DNA of 64,000 nucleotides from Levilactobacillus mulengensis. Its GTDB lineage: Bacteria; Bacillota; Bacilli; Lactobacillales; Lactobacillaceae. The DNA is taken from the NCBI RefSeq assembly GCF_003946045.1, contig NZ_RHNW01000003.1:62001-126000 (forward strand), read 5' to 3'. This document shows, one piece after another, positions 7,935 through 16,410 of the stretch. Below the pieces are notes generated by a model. It saw nothing but the letters and a program-made list of their open reading frames with translations. It ran no database searches and had not been told where the DNA came from. The number at the start of each line of letters is the position of its first letter. The first letter of the stretch is position 1. Position numbers and translations under genes: made by a program.

Positions 7935-10193
7935 TTAAAGGTAAGGCATATATACATTACCGTCAGCGGAATCATAGCCGACAGTAATGGTTGAAACTGC
8001 TGGACTGTATCCATTGTAGTTCTCCAATGAGTAACTATATGGAAGATTCTTTTTAGCTGTGATAGTCGTAATCAAGAACTTTTGACCATTCGGTTGTACA
8101 CCATAGATAGACTGTGAATACTGACCATGGGCAGACTCGTTTCCTGACAAGCCATTTGCAATCGGTGCTCGTTCAGGGTTGGCATTAGTCCAGGTACTTG
8201 CACCGACGCCCTTGACTCGCATATTTGAGCTTGAATGGATATCCTTAGCCTTTTCAGTAATAGTCTTCCCATCTTGATTAGCTGGTTTTACATCACTTGC
8301 TAACGTGTAGATTTGATTACCGTCCACATGAATATCATCCATTGTGTGAGTAGATCCAATCATAAACAAAGCGTATGATGGCGCATACTTAAGCGCTTTT
8401 TCAGCATTTGCATTGTATCCGTGAACGTCATTGAGAATATCAGGTTCAGCAACGTGGACCATTTGCGGATTCATATTGAAAATCTGGTTGTTTCGAATGT
8501 AGAATCCACTGTTCTTCTGTTTAGTCCCTTTCTTGTAGTTATAGAACATAAATACGTTAGGAGAAACTTGAGTCTTTCGACGCTCAATTTGATTGTTAGT
8601 AATTGTGATGTTTTCAGCACTAGGGAAATGAATTGGTGCGTAAAAGCCGTAGCCTCCAAAATTTGCCGGTTTAGGGTCCAAAATTAAGCAGTTAGTCAGA
8701 TGAATATTGTTTGGTACTTGTGTAGTTGCAGCACCAACGGCTCTGCTAAGATGGGTACCAACAGGTTGAGGCCCATATTTGGCAAGTGTCGTAGCATAAC
8801 TATCGGTATAGAGTGGCAAGAATCGACAACCATCAATATAGACATCTCGTGTCGGAAGTTCAGTGAATGGGCGAGAACCGTAATCATTTGGCCTTGCACT
8901 GTATCCGCCATCATAGTCATAGTCGGTTTGAATCGCCTCTTTATAAAAATCTTTTTCAGAAATTGAAGACGTAGATTTTCCAACACCAATGAATGTCGAG
9001 TCACTTACATAAATATGGTCCGAACCACCTAAGTCAAGAGAATGACCACCGTTGGCTTCGTTTTGATCAAAAGTGCATTTAGTGAACTTGATATAATGGC
9101 TTACTAGGATGCTATGAACTAAGCGATAAACATCGTTGTGATCATTATCGTTAATTCCGCGGAAGATAATGTTAGTCCAAGTGGTATTAGATACACCATC
9201 ATATTGAAAAGCGCTTCCTTTATGGGTCTTGATATCCTGAACCTGAGATATTGTCCCTAAGAAGGTGGCCCCATCAGCACCAACAAAATCAACGTTGGAA
9301 CCAATATTAGGACGGCCAATTTTGAAAACACCGGCCGGAATATTGACAGTTACAGCAGATGAGTGGGCAAAGGTAAATAACTTTTGAAATGCCTCGTTGT
9401 TAGCTGCAATATTATCCTCGGAAGTTCCAGAAACGGCTCCTAAGTCTTTAACGAAATCAATAACCGTTTGACCAGGAGTCAGACCACCGGCATCACCAGT
9501 AGTACCGCCCGTGTTGCCACCGGTTGAACCACCTTGCGAGTAGACTGGGTCACCAGGCTTAGAATCAGTCCCATAGTACCGGAATGGATCAATCGTTGCG
9601 TATGGAACGTAATAAGTGGCGCCACTGGTGTGAATGTAACGGAACCAGTAGTGACCGTCAGCCTTGATCTTACCGTTGTAGTAGACCGTTTCACCAATAG
9701 CGAAGCTGTCAACTTTGTTGGCAGTTGTCATGTTCGTGGCATCTCGCCCACGAGCTGTTTCATCAAAAGTAAATGATCCGTTCTCAACAAGAAGTGTACC
9801 ATCAGGAGTTTGGTCGGCCACATTGGCACCGGCTTGGCCCGTCAAGGAACCTAAAGACCCAGTCGTAGAACCTGTACCAGTTGAACCAGAGCCGCTAGTA
9901 GCGGCCTTAATGGGATTGACTGAATTAGAATCAGTCCCAAAGTAAACGCCGGTGTCGGTGTTAGCGTAAGGAATGTAACGACGAGTGCCGCTAGCAGCGA
10001 TGTAGGATAACCATAAGTGATTACCATTTTTGAGCTTACTATCGTAACTAACGGACATCCCTACAGTGTACGTAGCAACGCCGGAGTCGCTCATATCAGG
10101 TGTGTTCCGTACACGACAGTTCGTGTTAAAAGTGAATGACCCAGAAGCAGTAATCTTATACATGTCTGGGGTGTTGCTTACATCAATAGCCAT
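7935..10193 (-). CDS. Phage tail-fibre-like protein: two SH3b modules plus pectate-lyase-type beta-helix
   Basis: 752 residues. Residues about 8-92 and 132-215 are two related SH3b (SH3_5-like) wall-binding modules, each with G-SFTF, a Y-D/N-K-K/LK core and (Y)IPYA. A Gly/Ser/Thr-rich linker follows. From about 245 a right-handed parallel beta-helix starts with the usual phage entry FVKDLGAVSGTSEDNIAANN, then VNIPAGVFKIG; later repeats name D-x-x-F/I ladder turns. Such proteins bind or cut surface glycans. AAAGAGG lies 9 bases before the ATG. It is the last gene of a phage-derived module; its SH3b modules are close in DNA sequence to those of the lysin at 11606-13408, so they share recent ancestry. 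Wall-binding modules on a fibre are unusual. Confidence 0.8.
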   Translation of the reverse strand: MAIDVSNTPDMYKITASGSFTFNTNCRVRNTPDMSDSGVATYTVGMSVSYDSKLKNGNHLWLSYIAASGTRRYIPYANTDTGVYFGTDSNSVNPIKAATSGSGSTGTGSTTGSLGSLTGQAGANVADQTPDGTLLVENGSFTFDETARGRDATNMTTANKVDSFAIGETVYYNGKIKADGHYWFRYIHTSGATYYVPYATIDPFRYYGTDSKPGDPVYSQGGSTGGNTGGTTGDAGGLTPGQTVIDFVKDLGAVSGTSEDNIAANNEAFQKLFTFAHSSAVTVNIPAGVFKIGRPNIGSNVDFVGADGATFLGTISQVQDIKTHKGSAFQYDGVSNTTWTNIIFRGINDNDHNDVYRLVHSILVSHYIKFTKCTFDQNEANGGHSLDLGGSDHIYVSDSTFIGVGKSTSSISEKDFYKEAIQTDYDYDGGYSARPNDYGSRPFTELPTRDVYIDGCRFLPLYTDSYATTLAKYGPQPVGTHLSRAVGAATTQVPNNIHLTNCLILDPKPANFGGYGFYAPIHFPSAENITITNNQIERRKTQVSPNVFMFYNYKKGTKQKNSGFYIRNNQIFNMNPQMVHVAEPDILNDVHGYNANAEKALKYAPSYALFMIGSTHTMDDIHVDGNQIYTLASDVKPANQDGKTITEKAKDIHSSSNMRVKGVGASTWTNANPERAPIANGLSGNESAHGQYSQSIYGVQPNGQKFLITTITAKKNLPYSYSLENYNGYSPAVSTITVGYDSADGNVYMPYL

Positions 10194-10230
10194 AATTAAA
10201 AACCTCTTTCAAATTTTTTTGTATAAAAAA

Positions 10231-10244
10231 AGCGCTAATGCGCT
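10231..10244 (-). terminator. Short terminator-like hairpin before the fibre gene
   Basis: On the minus strand AGCGC-ATTA-GCGCT is followed by seven T. It lies between the coiled-coil gene and the ribosome site of the fibre gene, so it may attenuate read-through. Confidence 0.5.
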
Positions 10245-10264
10245 AGAAATTTGGGTATAAAAAA

Positions 10265-10284
10265 AGCCGTCTAGATAGACGACT
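10265..10284 (-). terminator. Intrinsic terminator after the coiled-coil gene
   Basis: On the minus strand AGTCGTCTA pairs with TAGACGGCT around a two-base turn (one G-U pair), followed by a T-run. Confidence 0.65.
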
Positions 10285-10295
10285 GAATGTTAGTG

Positions 10296-10643
10296 TTACA
10301 AGTTACCGTACTTGGCATGATACTTATCATTTTCCTGGCGAAGGATAGTGTTAGCTCGGCGAAGAGTTGAAATTTGCTGCTCATATTGCTGGGCCATGTG
10401 TTCTTTCTCATGAGATAGGTTGTCGAAGTCTCTCTGTAAGTCGTCCAACTTGTCTTGCATATTAGTCAATGCTTCCGCCGAGTTATGTTTCACCTGGGCC
10501 ATAATCCATTCCTCCCACTTGGTTCGGTCTTGCTCCGCTTGTCGCTTGTCGCGAGTATGGGCGTGAATGATAGACCAAATAACCATGGCGAATGAGCCTA
10601 AAGCACCTACCAGAGTAGCGATATCTCTAAGACTCATGGTCAT
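10296..10643 (-). CDS. Phage membrane-anchored coiled-coil protein (XhlA-like position)
   Basis: About 115 residues from ATG 10643 (MTMSLRDIATLVG). A longer frame exists upstream, but it overlaps a small gene with a far better ribosome site, so I start here. One membrane segment (about 5-27, LVGALGSFAMVIWSIIHAH) is followed by a basic stretch and a long heptad-rich coiled coil (LDDLQRDFDNLSHEKEHMAQ onward). Small one-pass coiled-coil proteins like this accompany holins (XhlA/hemolysin-type). It is downstream of the holin and upstream of the fibre gene. The role in lysis timing or anchoring is inferred. Confidence 0.65.
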   Translation of the reverse strand: MTMSLRDIATLVGALGSFAMVIWSIIHAHTRDKRQAEQDRTKWEEWIMAQVKHNSAEALTNMQDKLDDLQRDFDNLSHEKEHMAQQYEQQISTLRRANTILRQENDKYHAKYGNL

Positions 10644-10749
10644 CGCCTGCTTTGCGGTAGAGTTGGCAGAAGGGTGGAAGTAAGGCATCAGCTGATATGG
10701 TAAGTTTTTCGATTCTGTTGGGAACCGAGCCGATACTTAGAACCATCAT
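10627..10749 (-). CDS. Small 40-residue ORF with a perfect ribosome binding site
   Basis: Begins MMVLSIGSVPNRIEKL and ends GDDHES with TAG at 10627-10629. AAGGAGG is 4-5 bases before the first ATG, the best site in this module. It overlaps the start of the coiled-coil gene in another frame, so it could couple its translation. It does not look like XkdX or another small phage protein that I know. It may be a true mini-gene or a leader peptide. Confidence 0.5.
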   Translation of the reverse strand: MMVLSIGSVPNRIEKLTISADALLPPFCQLYRKAGDDHES

Positions 10750-10758
10750 TGAACCTCC

Positions 10759-11112
10759 TTATAAATCAAGGTGTTGATCACCAGCCACTAAATGTTTGTA
10801 GAGCTGATAAGCGTTTTCTACAGCAGCAGAAACCACGGATGGGGATAACGTAATGCCATGATTATTGAGCTTAGATGTTACAAAACGGATTGCTTCATCT
10901 TTACGTTCGGATTTTCCAAGATTACTCATGACGGCAATCTCAGGAACAATGATTGTAGCTAGTTGATCGGTAAGCTTGAGTGCTTGCTGCAGTCGGGTGT
11001 TATGCAAGGTCTTGAGCTTAGCCTGAACTAGCGGATGGAGAACGTAGTAAGCAACGATAAGGATTACTGTGAATAGCGCGAACCAATTAAGCGCGTCCGC
11101 ATTATCGGGCAT
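10759..11112 (-). CDS. Phage holin, LLH family
   Basis: 117 residues from ATG 11112 (MPDNADALNWF); an ATG three codons earlier is too close to its AGAG. One strong membrane segment (WFALFTVILIVAYYVLHPLV, about 8-27) is followed by a charged amphipathic domain with KTLHNTRLQQALKLTDQL and KSERKDEAIRFVTSKL. This matches the LLH holin family (Lactobacillus phage LL-H type), which opens the membrane for the lysin. The stop codon is inside the ribosome site of the next small ORF. In the message leader a hairpin (11132-11170) ends just before the start, which could control expression. Confidence 0.75.
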   Translation of the reverse strand: MPDNADALNWFALFTVILIVAYYVLHPLVQAKLKTLHNTRLQQALKLTDQLATIIVPEIAVMSNLGKSERKDEAIRFVTSKLNNHGITLSPSVVSAAVENAYQLYKHLVAGDQHLDL

Positions 11113-11131
11113 AAAAATCATCTCTTTTCAT

Positions 11132-11170
11132 GGAGACTTTGATTTATTGCTAGCAGATAAATCAGTCTCC
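11132..11170. repeat. Inverted repeat in the holin leader
   Basis: GGAGACT (11132-11138) pairs with AGTCTCC (11164-11170), and GATTTAT with ATAAATC inside. Immediately after it on the minus strand is a nine-codon ORF (MKRDDFYAR) that overlaps the holin start out of frame. On the plus strand it is followed by T-rich DNA and could also terminate. Confidence 0.5.
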
Positions 11171-11189
11171 TTTGGTTTTTTGGTACAAT

Positions 11190-11219
11190 ACCATAATATG
11201 ATGGAATTGAAGGTTTCAA
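11190..11219 (-). promoter_or_regulatory. Possible promoter for holin unit
   Basis: Minus-strand TTGAAA (11219-11214) and TATGGT (11195-11190), 18 bases apart. Weak -10, but the lysin gene upstream ends in a terminator, so the holin genes need their own start. Confidence 0.3.
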
Positions 11220-11372
11220 CTGCAGGGGCACTGCGGGTTTGGTGAAAAGACACTGCAGATTTAATGAAAATCCAGTAAGAGGAATAGGGTTGTGACAGAG
11301 GATAGGTTTTAAGAAGCAAGAGCCTTAACCTGATAGGTGGGTCGTGCAAGTTGGTAAACGTAGTTCGAAATA

Positions 11373-11412
11373 AAAGGCCTGAGAAATTGCATATGCAATT
11401 TCTCAGGCCTTT
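11373..11412. terminator. Perfect 18-bp hairpin, bidirectional terminator
   Basis: AAAGGCCTGAGAAATTGC (11373-11390) pairs perfectly with 11395-11412 around ATAT. It stands alone in the 11113-11605 gap, between the lysin and the holin, with no gene ending beside it. Otherwise I see only the holin promoter and the lysin terminator there. Confidence 0.7.
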
Positions 11413-11560
11413 AGACGAAGCAAAATGATGTCATAATTTAGATGAAGCGAGCTATTCTCTGGGTATTCAGGGGGCACATTTGTACAACGGTATTATGACT
11501 GATGGTGTTACATATAGAAGCTATTTGGCGTACTCGGTCCCCTTTTAACAGTGTCAAATT

Positions 11561-11589
11561 AAAAAACACCTCCCTATTGGAGAGGTGTT
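11561..11589 (-). terminator. Terminator of the lysin gene
   Basis: On the minus strand AACACCTC (from 11589) pairs with GAGGTGTT, followed by six T. It separates the lysin from the holin transcript. Confidence 0.75.
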
Positions 11590-11605
11590 AAGAGTTACGA
11601 GGTTT

Positions 11606-13408
11606 CTATTCTGCTGGTTTGATAGGATCCTTAGGAGTGGTATCTGACCCAAAGTAGGTTCCTTTAGAAATATTACCGTAAGGGACGTAACGACGAGCAC
11701 CGCTAGATACAAGGTAGGATAGCCAAAAATGGTTATCGTTTTTAACTTTGCTATCGTAGTTAACTGTCATACCGGTTGTATAGGTTGCAACACCAGTGTC
11801 ACTCATGACGGGAGTGCTTCGTACACGACAATTTGTGTTAAAGGTAAATGAACCTGAGGTGGAAATGGTATACATCTCTGGTGTGGTTGCTGCAGTGCCG
11901 CCGGTTTCACCAGTTGAACCAGAGCTGGTTGAACCAGACCCAGTCGATTCAGACCCAGAGTCTGAAGAGATAGGATCTTTGGGGTTATGATCATTACCGA
12001 AGTAGACGCCGGTAGCTGTGTTAGCGTAAGGAACGTAACGACGAACGCCACTGGCTGAAACGTAAGATAACCAGAAATGGTCGTCAGTCTTAATCTTTTT
12101 GTCGTAGTTAACCGTACCACCATCGGTATAAGTGGCGACACCAGCGTCACTCATCTTAGGTTCATTGCGAACAGCGCAACTCGTATCAAAGGTAAATGAG
12201 CCTGAGAGGTCAATGCTGTAGCCATCAGGCGTAGCTTGTGCCGCTTTGGTGTCCATCTTTCGCGTGTTAACGCCATAAGTTCCGGCATTGCCCTTGTTGT
12301 AAATGGTCCACCAATTTGCAGCAAATTTTTCACGTTCCGCCGCCGCGTCACTGATTGGTTGGTGCATTTCGTAGCCACGTAAGAAATCGAGTGCGGCAGT
12401 CTTAGGGTTCGTATTGTGGGCAAACTGCTTAAACGTTTTGCCGCCACCATAGAAACCATTTGTAGATACTTGACCCCAGATGTAGTCTAATTGGACATTG
12501 ATGTCGCTGACGGACTTGCCATGCTTGTCGGCATAAGCCTTGATTTTGCCAGCTGGCGTGAACTGGGCAATCCCATACCCAGTAGAGGAAGACATTGACC
12601 AAGTGTGTGGCATACCTAGTTGCCATTGTGTGGGGTTGATATAGGATTCGTGCTGGAAGTTTCCCAAGATTCCACAGATAGCCGCGTCTGAAAGTCCCTT
12701 TTTATTGAAATAGGTATAAACTTGTTCAGCATGTTGGTGCATCGGGTCAGCTGGCTTCGTTGGCGTAGTGGTTCCAGTTCCAGTACTGGTCCCAGTGGTT
12801 GTAACCTCGCCGAGTAAAGTGCCATCAAAGTCATAGCTGAAATCGACGTGCAGACCGTGTCCGTTATCGGTGTATTGCCAGGCTCCAGCATTGTCAACGC
12901 CAGGCTCAACATTGTTATAGGCAGCAACCCAGATTGGAGTGTTGTTAAACAACTGTGACTTATTGATGCGGCCAGAGGTAAACCAGCTAGCCGAGGCGTA
13001 AACAACCAAGTGTTTGTAGCCTTGTTGGCTAAGGTACTGTAAGAATAGGTTGATGTCATGGGTAGCAGACTGCATGACGACAGGATCCTCAACATCGATA
13101 GCAACAACGGTGGACTTATCCAGGCCGATAGCTTGTAGGTTTTTATCAAACCATTTGGCTTCGTTAATCGGATCAGAATCCCCGTATTTTTGAGAGTTAC
13201 CTTTGAAATAATGGTAAGCCCCCACGGTCTTAAAGACCTTTAACCCGTTAGCAACTTGTGTCTTAGCCTTGGGGTTCACGTAGGCATCACCCGTAGCTGA
13301 ACCTTGAGTTACTTTGATAATGACGCTTTTAGCATAAACAGCGAGTTTCTGCATGAATGCTAATGAATCATCTTGGTAACTAGAAATATCTGCAACTTCT
13401 GTTGACAT
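11606..13408 (-). CDS. Two-headed endolysin: GH25 muramidase, tail-lysozyme domain, two SH3b modules
   Basis: 600 residues from ATG 13408 (MSTEVADISSYQDDS), chosen for GGAG 9 bases upstream; an ATG 11 codons earlier has none. Domain order: GH25 muramidase (about 1-205; VADISSYQ, catalytic DxE in VAIDVEDP near 97, AWQYTDNG near 183); a Thr/Pro linker; phage tail lysozyme domain (about 225-375; GILGNFQHESYINP, STGYGIAQFTP); then two SH3b wall-binding modules (about 395-480 and 505-600). It cuts the glycan backbone of peptidoglycan. The combination is common for tail-associated lysins rather than simple endolysins. No signal peptide is seen, so release needs the holin or a tail. It precedes the holin in transcription order, the reverse of most phages. 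Confidence 0.88.
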   Translation of the reverse strand: MSTEVADISSYQDDSLAFMQKLAVYAKSVIIKVTQGSATGDAYVNPKAKTQVANGLKVFKTVGAYHYFKGNSQKYGDSDPINEAKWFDKNLQAIGLDKSTVVAIDVEDPVVMQSATHDINLFLQYLSQQGYKHLVVYASASWFTSGRINKSQLFNNTPIWVAAYNNVEPGVDNAGAWQYTDNGHGLHVDFSYDFDGTLLGEVTTTGTSTGTGTTTPTKPADPMHQHAEQVYTYFNKKGLSDAAICGILGNFQHESYINPTQWQLGMPHTWSMSSSTGYGIAQFTPAGKIKAYADKHGKSVSDINVQLDYIWGQVSTNGFYGGGKTFKQFAHNTNPKTAALDFLRGYEMHQPISDAAAEREKFAANWWTIYNKGNAGTYGVNTRKMDTKAAQATPDGYSIDLSGSFTFDTSCAVRNEPKMSDAGVATYTDGGTVNYDKKIKTDDHFWLSYVSASGVRRYVPYANTATGVYFGNDHNPKDPISSDSGSESTGSGSTSSGSTGETGGTAATTPEMYTISTSGSFTFNTNCRVRSTPVMSDTGVATYTTGMTVNYDSKVKNDNHFWLSYLVSSGARRYVPYGNISKGTYFGSDTTPKDPIKPAE

Positions 13409-13827
13409 AAAATCACGCTCCATAGTTAGTTTTTGGTACATGATTAGATTAAGACATTGCGGAGGATGTAATGCGCCATTAATACGCCAATTTAACGTCA
13501 GGAAAGGCAGATTCTTGTGTGATTTGAGTGTTTTGTGGTTACAAGAATACCGGTTGGTATGTGGATAATGTGATTTATTAGATTAACTATTTTTGAATCA
13601 CCTTAAGGCTGCCCTATAAATGGTTGAAGCGTACGATGGATATGAGCCTGCTAAATTAATGAAAAGTATGAATAATTTTAAATCCAGATGCTGTATAACG
13701 TAGAGTTATAATGAAGAATAAGTTGAGAGGATATGGTAAGAACGGTTAATAACAGAGCAGTTTTTTTGCCTCTTCTGAATGGTATACTTTAAGTGTCTAA
13801 AGTTAAGTAATTAAGGAGGGTGAGTGT
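13409..13827. other. Intergenic stretch upstream of lysin and membrane protein
   Basis: Divergent control region of about 420 bases, AT-rich. A TATACT box at 13783-13788 on the plus strand is a possible -10 for the membrane protein gene, with no good -35. I see no gene or clear repeat. Confidence 0.4.
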
Positions 13828-14871
13828 ATGTGGGGAGCAATTGCTACGGTTTTTGCGGCACTTATTGCCGCTGTTACTGCAATGCAGATAGCAAGAAAAT
13901 TCCAAAGACAAAATGATGAAATTAGCAACCTTCACGGAGAATCGAGTTGGCGAGCAGATTTATTTGAACTAACTCATGTGAGTAAGATTGATAGGGAGTC
14001 TTTGGAACTTTTTCGAACTTGCCTTAGCGCAACGCGGGGTATAAAGGTTACTAAGGGATTAAGATCTAGGCTAGTGAAGTACGACCTCAATGAAGCAAAA
14101 AGGACTAATCTTGATTTGGATGATATTTGTATTCAATATTATGCTGGTTTGAATGAAAAACTAATATTGCAGGATGTAATTACAGAGGATAAATTGCTAA
14201 TTAGCTTTAGACTTTTATGTCGATTGTTGTTGAAATCTGATTGGAATATTCGTACCTCTCCCGAGAATAAAGAGAAGGTTAACTCAGAAATTATCAATAA
14301 GGCAGAGAAGATTATAAAATTGCTAGGTGACCCTTTTAAGTGTGCAGAGGAAACGCTGGAAAGTGGTTTTAAGAAAAATTCCGAGAAGAAAACAGCGAGC
14401 TCGGCGGTTGTGACTGAGATAGTTTGGGCTTTATTAGGAATCAATCTAGGTGCTTATCTGTTCTATAAGTTTTCTGATGCATTTTCAATTGTGAATGGAT
14501 ATTTGGGACAGCTAAATATATTGGATTTAGTTGGACTCAGTACGATTTTGTTCTTTGCAGTTCTTTTCTCTTTTGTAAATCTTGTGTATATGTTGTCGTT
14601 AAAACATAAGGGCTTTAGAGTATACAATGAGTTGTTCTTTACCTTATTGCCGCGATTCTTCGCTTGGGACGTGTTGATAATCGCGTGTGTCATGCAATTA
14701 CCTAAAGTGAAGGATAATTTGATGGGTGTCACACCTGTTTTGGTTTTGTTTGGTATCACCTGTTTGCCAATCATTACTGGGGTGATTTTGGTGTGGAAAA
14801 TAGATGGTCTGGGTTTGAATGGTTTTTTTGAACTTTCAAAGATTCGGGCGCACTTTGGAAAAACAAATTAG
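13828..14871 (+). CDS. AT-rich membrane protein of unknown function
   Basis: 347 residues, ATG with AAGGAGGG 8 bases upstream. The N-terminus is one membrane helix (WGAIATVFAALIAAVTAM) followed by a basic patch (ARKFQRQNDE). A charged cytoplasmic domain of about 170 residues follows. The C-terminal 160 residues hold four hydrophobic helices (near 195-215, 230-255, 275-295, 300-322). The N-anchor plus helical domain layout recalls small membrane proteins in phage-resistance islands, but no motif proves it. Codon use is more AT-rich than housekeeping neighbours, a sign of acquisition. The gene lies between a phage module and a candidate ncRNA. Confidence 0.7.
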   Translation: MWGAIATVFAALIAAVTAMQIARKFQRQNDEISNLHGESSWRADLFELTHVSKIDRESLELFRTCLSATRGIKVTKGLRSRLVKYDLNEAKRTNLDLDDICIQYYAGLNEKLILQDVITEDKLLISFRLLCRLLLKSDWNIRTSPENKEKVNSEIINKAEKIIKLLGDPFKCAEETLESGFKKNSEKKTASSAVVTEIVWALLGINLGAYLFYKFSDAFSIVNGYLGQLNILDLVGLSTILFFAVLFSFVNLVYMLSLKHKGFRVYNELFFTLLPRFFAWDVLIIACVMQLPKVKDNLMGVTPVLVLFGITCLPIITGVILVWKIDGLGLNGFFELSKIRAHFGKTN

Positions 14872-14934
14872 AAGTACTGGAAGAAACTAGTTGGCAAATT
14901 GTTATTTTCACGATAAACGTGATAATTAGCAGAC

Positions 14935-14963
14935 TTGACAAAAGTGTGGTTTATCTTTATGCT
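14935..14963 (+). promoter_or_regulatory. Consensus sigma-A promoter of candidate ncRNA
   Basis: TTGACA at 14935-14940 and TATGCT at 14958-14963, spacing exactly 17. No protein gene follows on this strand before the terminator at 15214. Confidence 0.7.
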
Positions 14964-14969
14964 AACGAC

Positions 14970-15261
14970 TGCAAGGAGTGATTTGATTAGTTACATAGGT
15001 TAGCTGGGGCCTGGGGCGTGTAGCCCCAATGAACCGTCCTTTGTGTAACAAAGGACGGGGTAGTATTTAAAACAAATTTGTTTCTAATTGACAAATTGAG
15101 TGCGGTAAAGAAGAAGACCTAGGCAACATTAGCATTGCCTAGAAAGTTACGTAAGCGATAGCTAAGTGCGTTTAAGTTTCCATTGTGCCCTCGTTTAGAG
15201 GGTTTATATATATAAAAAGGAAACGGCATTCTCAAAAATCGAGACTGTCGTTTCCTTTTTT
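14970..15261 (+). ncRNA. Candidate structured small RNA
   Basis: A transcript from the promoter at 14935 to the terminator at 15214-15261 would be about 290 bases. It holds clear hairpins: GGGGC/GCCCC (15013-15027), CCGTCCTTTG/CAAAGGACGG (15034-15058), CTAGGCAA/TTGCCTAG (15119-15142), CCCTC/GAGGG (15188-15202). An AAGGAG at 14974 leads only to a six-codon frame, and ATG 15029 to a 13-codon frame without ribosome site. I do not match it to tmRNA, 6S, RNase P or SRP RNA. It may be a regulatory RNA, a type I toxin relic or a leader. Together with the hairpins it fills the 14872-15392 gap. Confidence 0.45.
15214..15261. terminator. Strong terminator
   Basis: AAAAAGGAAACGGCA (15214-15228) pairs with TGTCGTTTCCTTTTT (15246-15260), one G-U pair; an inner TCTC/GAGA stem closes the loop. 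T-runs on both sides serve the ncRNA and the convergent amidase. Confidence 0.85.
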
Positions 15262-15392
15262 ATTTGCGCTCTAATATTTATCTACCTTTAGTGAAACGGT
15301 AGTGTGTTGCACTGTCAAGAAGAGCCTGATTATATTCATTTTTTGTCACTGAATCAAGGGTCCGAAGAAAGACGGTTAGCGCGGGAACCCGG

Positions 15393-16082
15393 TTACTTGA
15401 TCTTCTCGTTAGTGATGGCTTCAATATCACCCTTGGCAATCTTAGCCATGTGCTTCTTCAGATGTTTAACGTCAGTCTTGTTCGTGATAAAGCCGGATTC
15501 GACCAGACTGTAGTCGATACCCCGGCGCCGTAATACGTTGCAGTTCCGTAGGTTGGTCCGAAAACTGTAGCCGTTGTAGGCTCGGTTCAAGCCAACGTAT
15601 TTCTTGATGACCTTGGCCAAGCGTTTGTCACGGACCGTGGGGTGCTTCTTGTGAATGATGACGTGGCCACCGTGACCGGCAGGGGCGTCCAGATGGAACA
15701 TGATGACGGTCGTGTGCTTGTTCAGCTTGTAGCTCCCCTTGTGATGGTAGAGCGTGTCGCTGACCAGGTTGTGCTTGGGATTGTAGAAGGTGATGGTGCT
15801 GTGCTTAACTTCCTTGGCGTACTTCCGCAGCTGGGGCAGCATGTGTTGCCGCAAAAAGTGGGCTTCGGTCGTCCCATTTCCGCGGGCACCCGGATCGCCG
15901 GCACCGTGGCCCATGACAATCAAATAGTGTTTCTTCGGGGTCGTGCGCTTCGCCGTTTTAGTGGTCTTCGTGGTGGTTGTTTTGGCAGTTGCCGTGGTCG
16001 TCTTGGCTGCAGCGGACGTGGTTCCAAAGGTCAATGGCAGTAAGAGTAGGGCTGCTGCTAAACCCAATTTCCAGGTTCTCAT
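15393..16082 (-). CDS. Secreted N-acetylmuramoyl-L-alanine amidase (Amidase_3-like)
   Basis: 229 residues with a signal peptide (MRTWKLGLAAALLLLPLTFG, cut near SAAA) and a Thr/Lys-rich low-complexity spacer (about 27-48). The zinc amidase fold shows its ligands: MGHGAGDPGARG (first His, near 58), a Glu in GTTEAHFLR, a His in IMFHLDAPAGHGG, and the catalytic Glu in LVESGFITNKTD near 200. Enzymes of this type cut the bond between muramic acid and the stem peptide. Compared with usual Amidase_3 proteins it is short and has no binding repeat; the charged spacer may fix it to the wall. AGGAG is 9 bases before the ATG. Confidence 0.85.
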   Translation of the reverse strand: MRTWKLGLAAALLLLPLTFGTTSAAAKTTTATAKTTTTKTTKTAKRTTPKKHYLIVMGHGAGDPGARGNGTTEAHFLRQHMLPQLRKYAKEVKHSTITFYNPKHNLVSDTLYHHKGSYKLNKHTTVIMFHLDAPAGHGGHVIIHKKHPTVRDKRLAKVIKKYVGLNRAYNGYSFRTNLRNCNVLRRRGIDYSLVESGFITNKTDVKHLKKHMAKIAKGDIEAITNEKIK

Positions 16083-16410
16083 ATGTAAAGACTCCTCATG
16101 TTGTGATGTGAATCGTTATCAGTTCAGCTGATTAACTGAATTAATGATACGCCAAATGACGTAAAAATTGTAGGATTCATTCAAAAGAAAAGGAATTATA
16201 CAAGAGAAAATTCACTGTTACTTAGAAGGCAAACTGGAATAATGCCTTATGGGTGTAAGGTCGAACATAGTTTTATTAAAGACAGAGCAGAAAACCTGCG
16301 ATTTTAATCGTGGGATGAATGCCAGAACTTAATAATATTTTTTTGAAACATACGTTCCCCCAAAGGGCTAAACATGGTATACTTAATCCAATCTACAGGG
16401 GAGGTATCCA

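Noticed and set aside
14970-15261. tRNA, tmRNA, 6S or R-element RNA
   Set aside because: No cloverleaf, CCA end or known conserved core; kept only as an unassigned ncRNA candidate.
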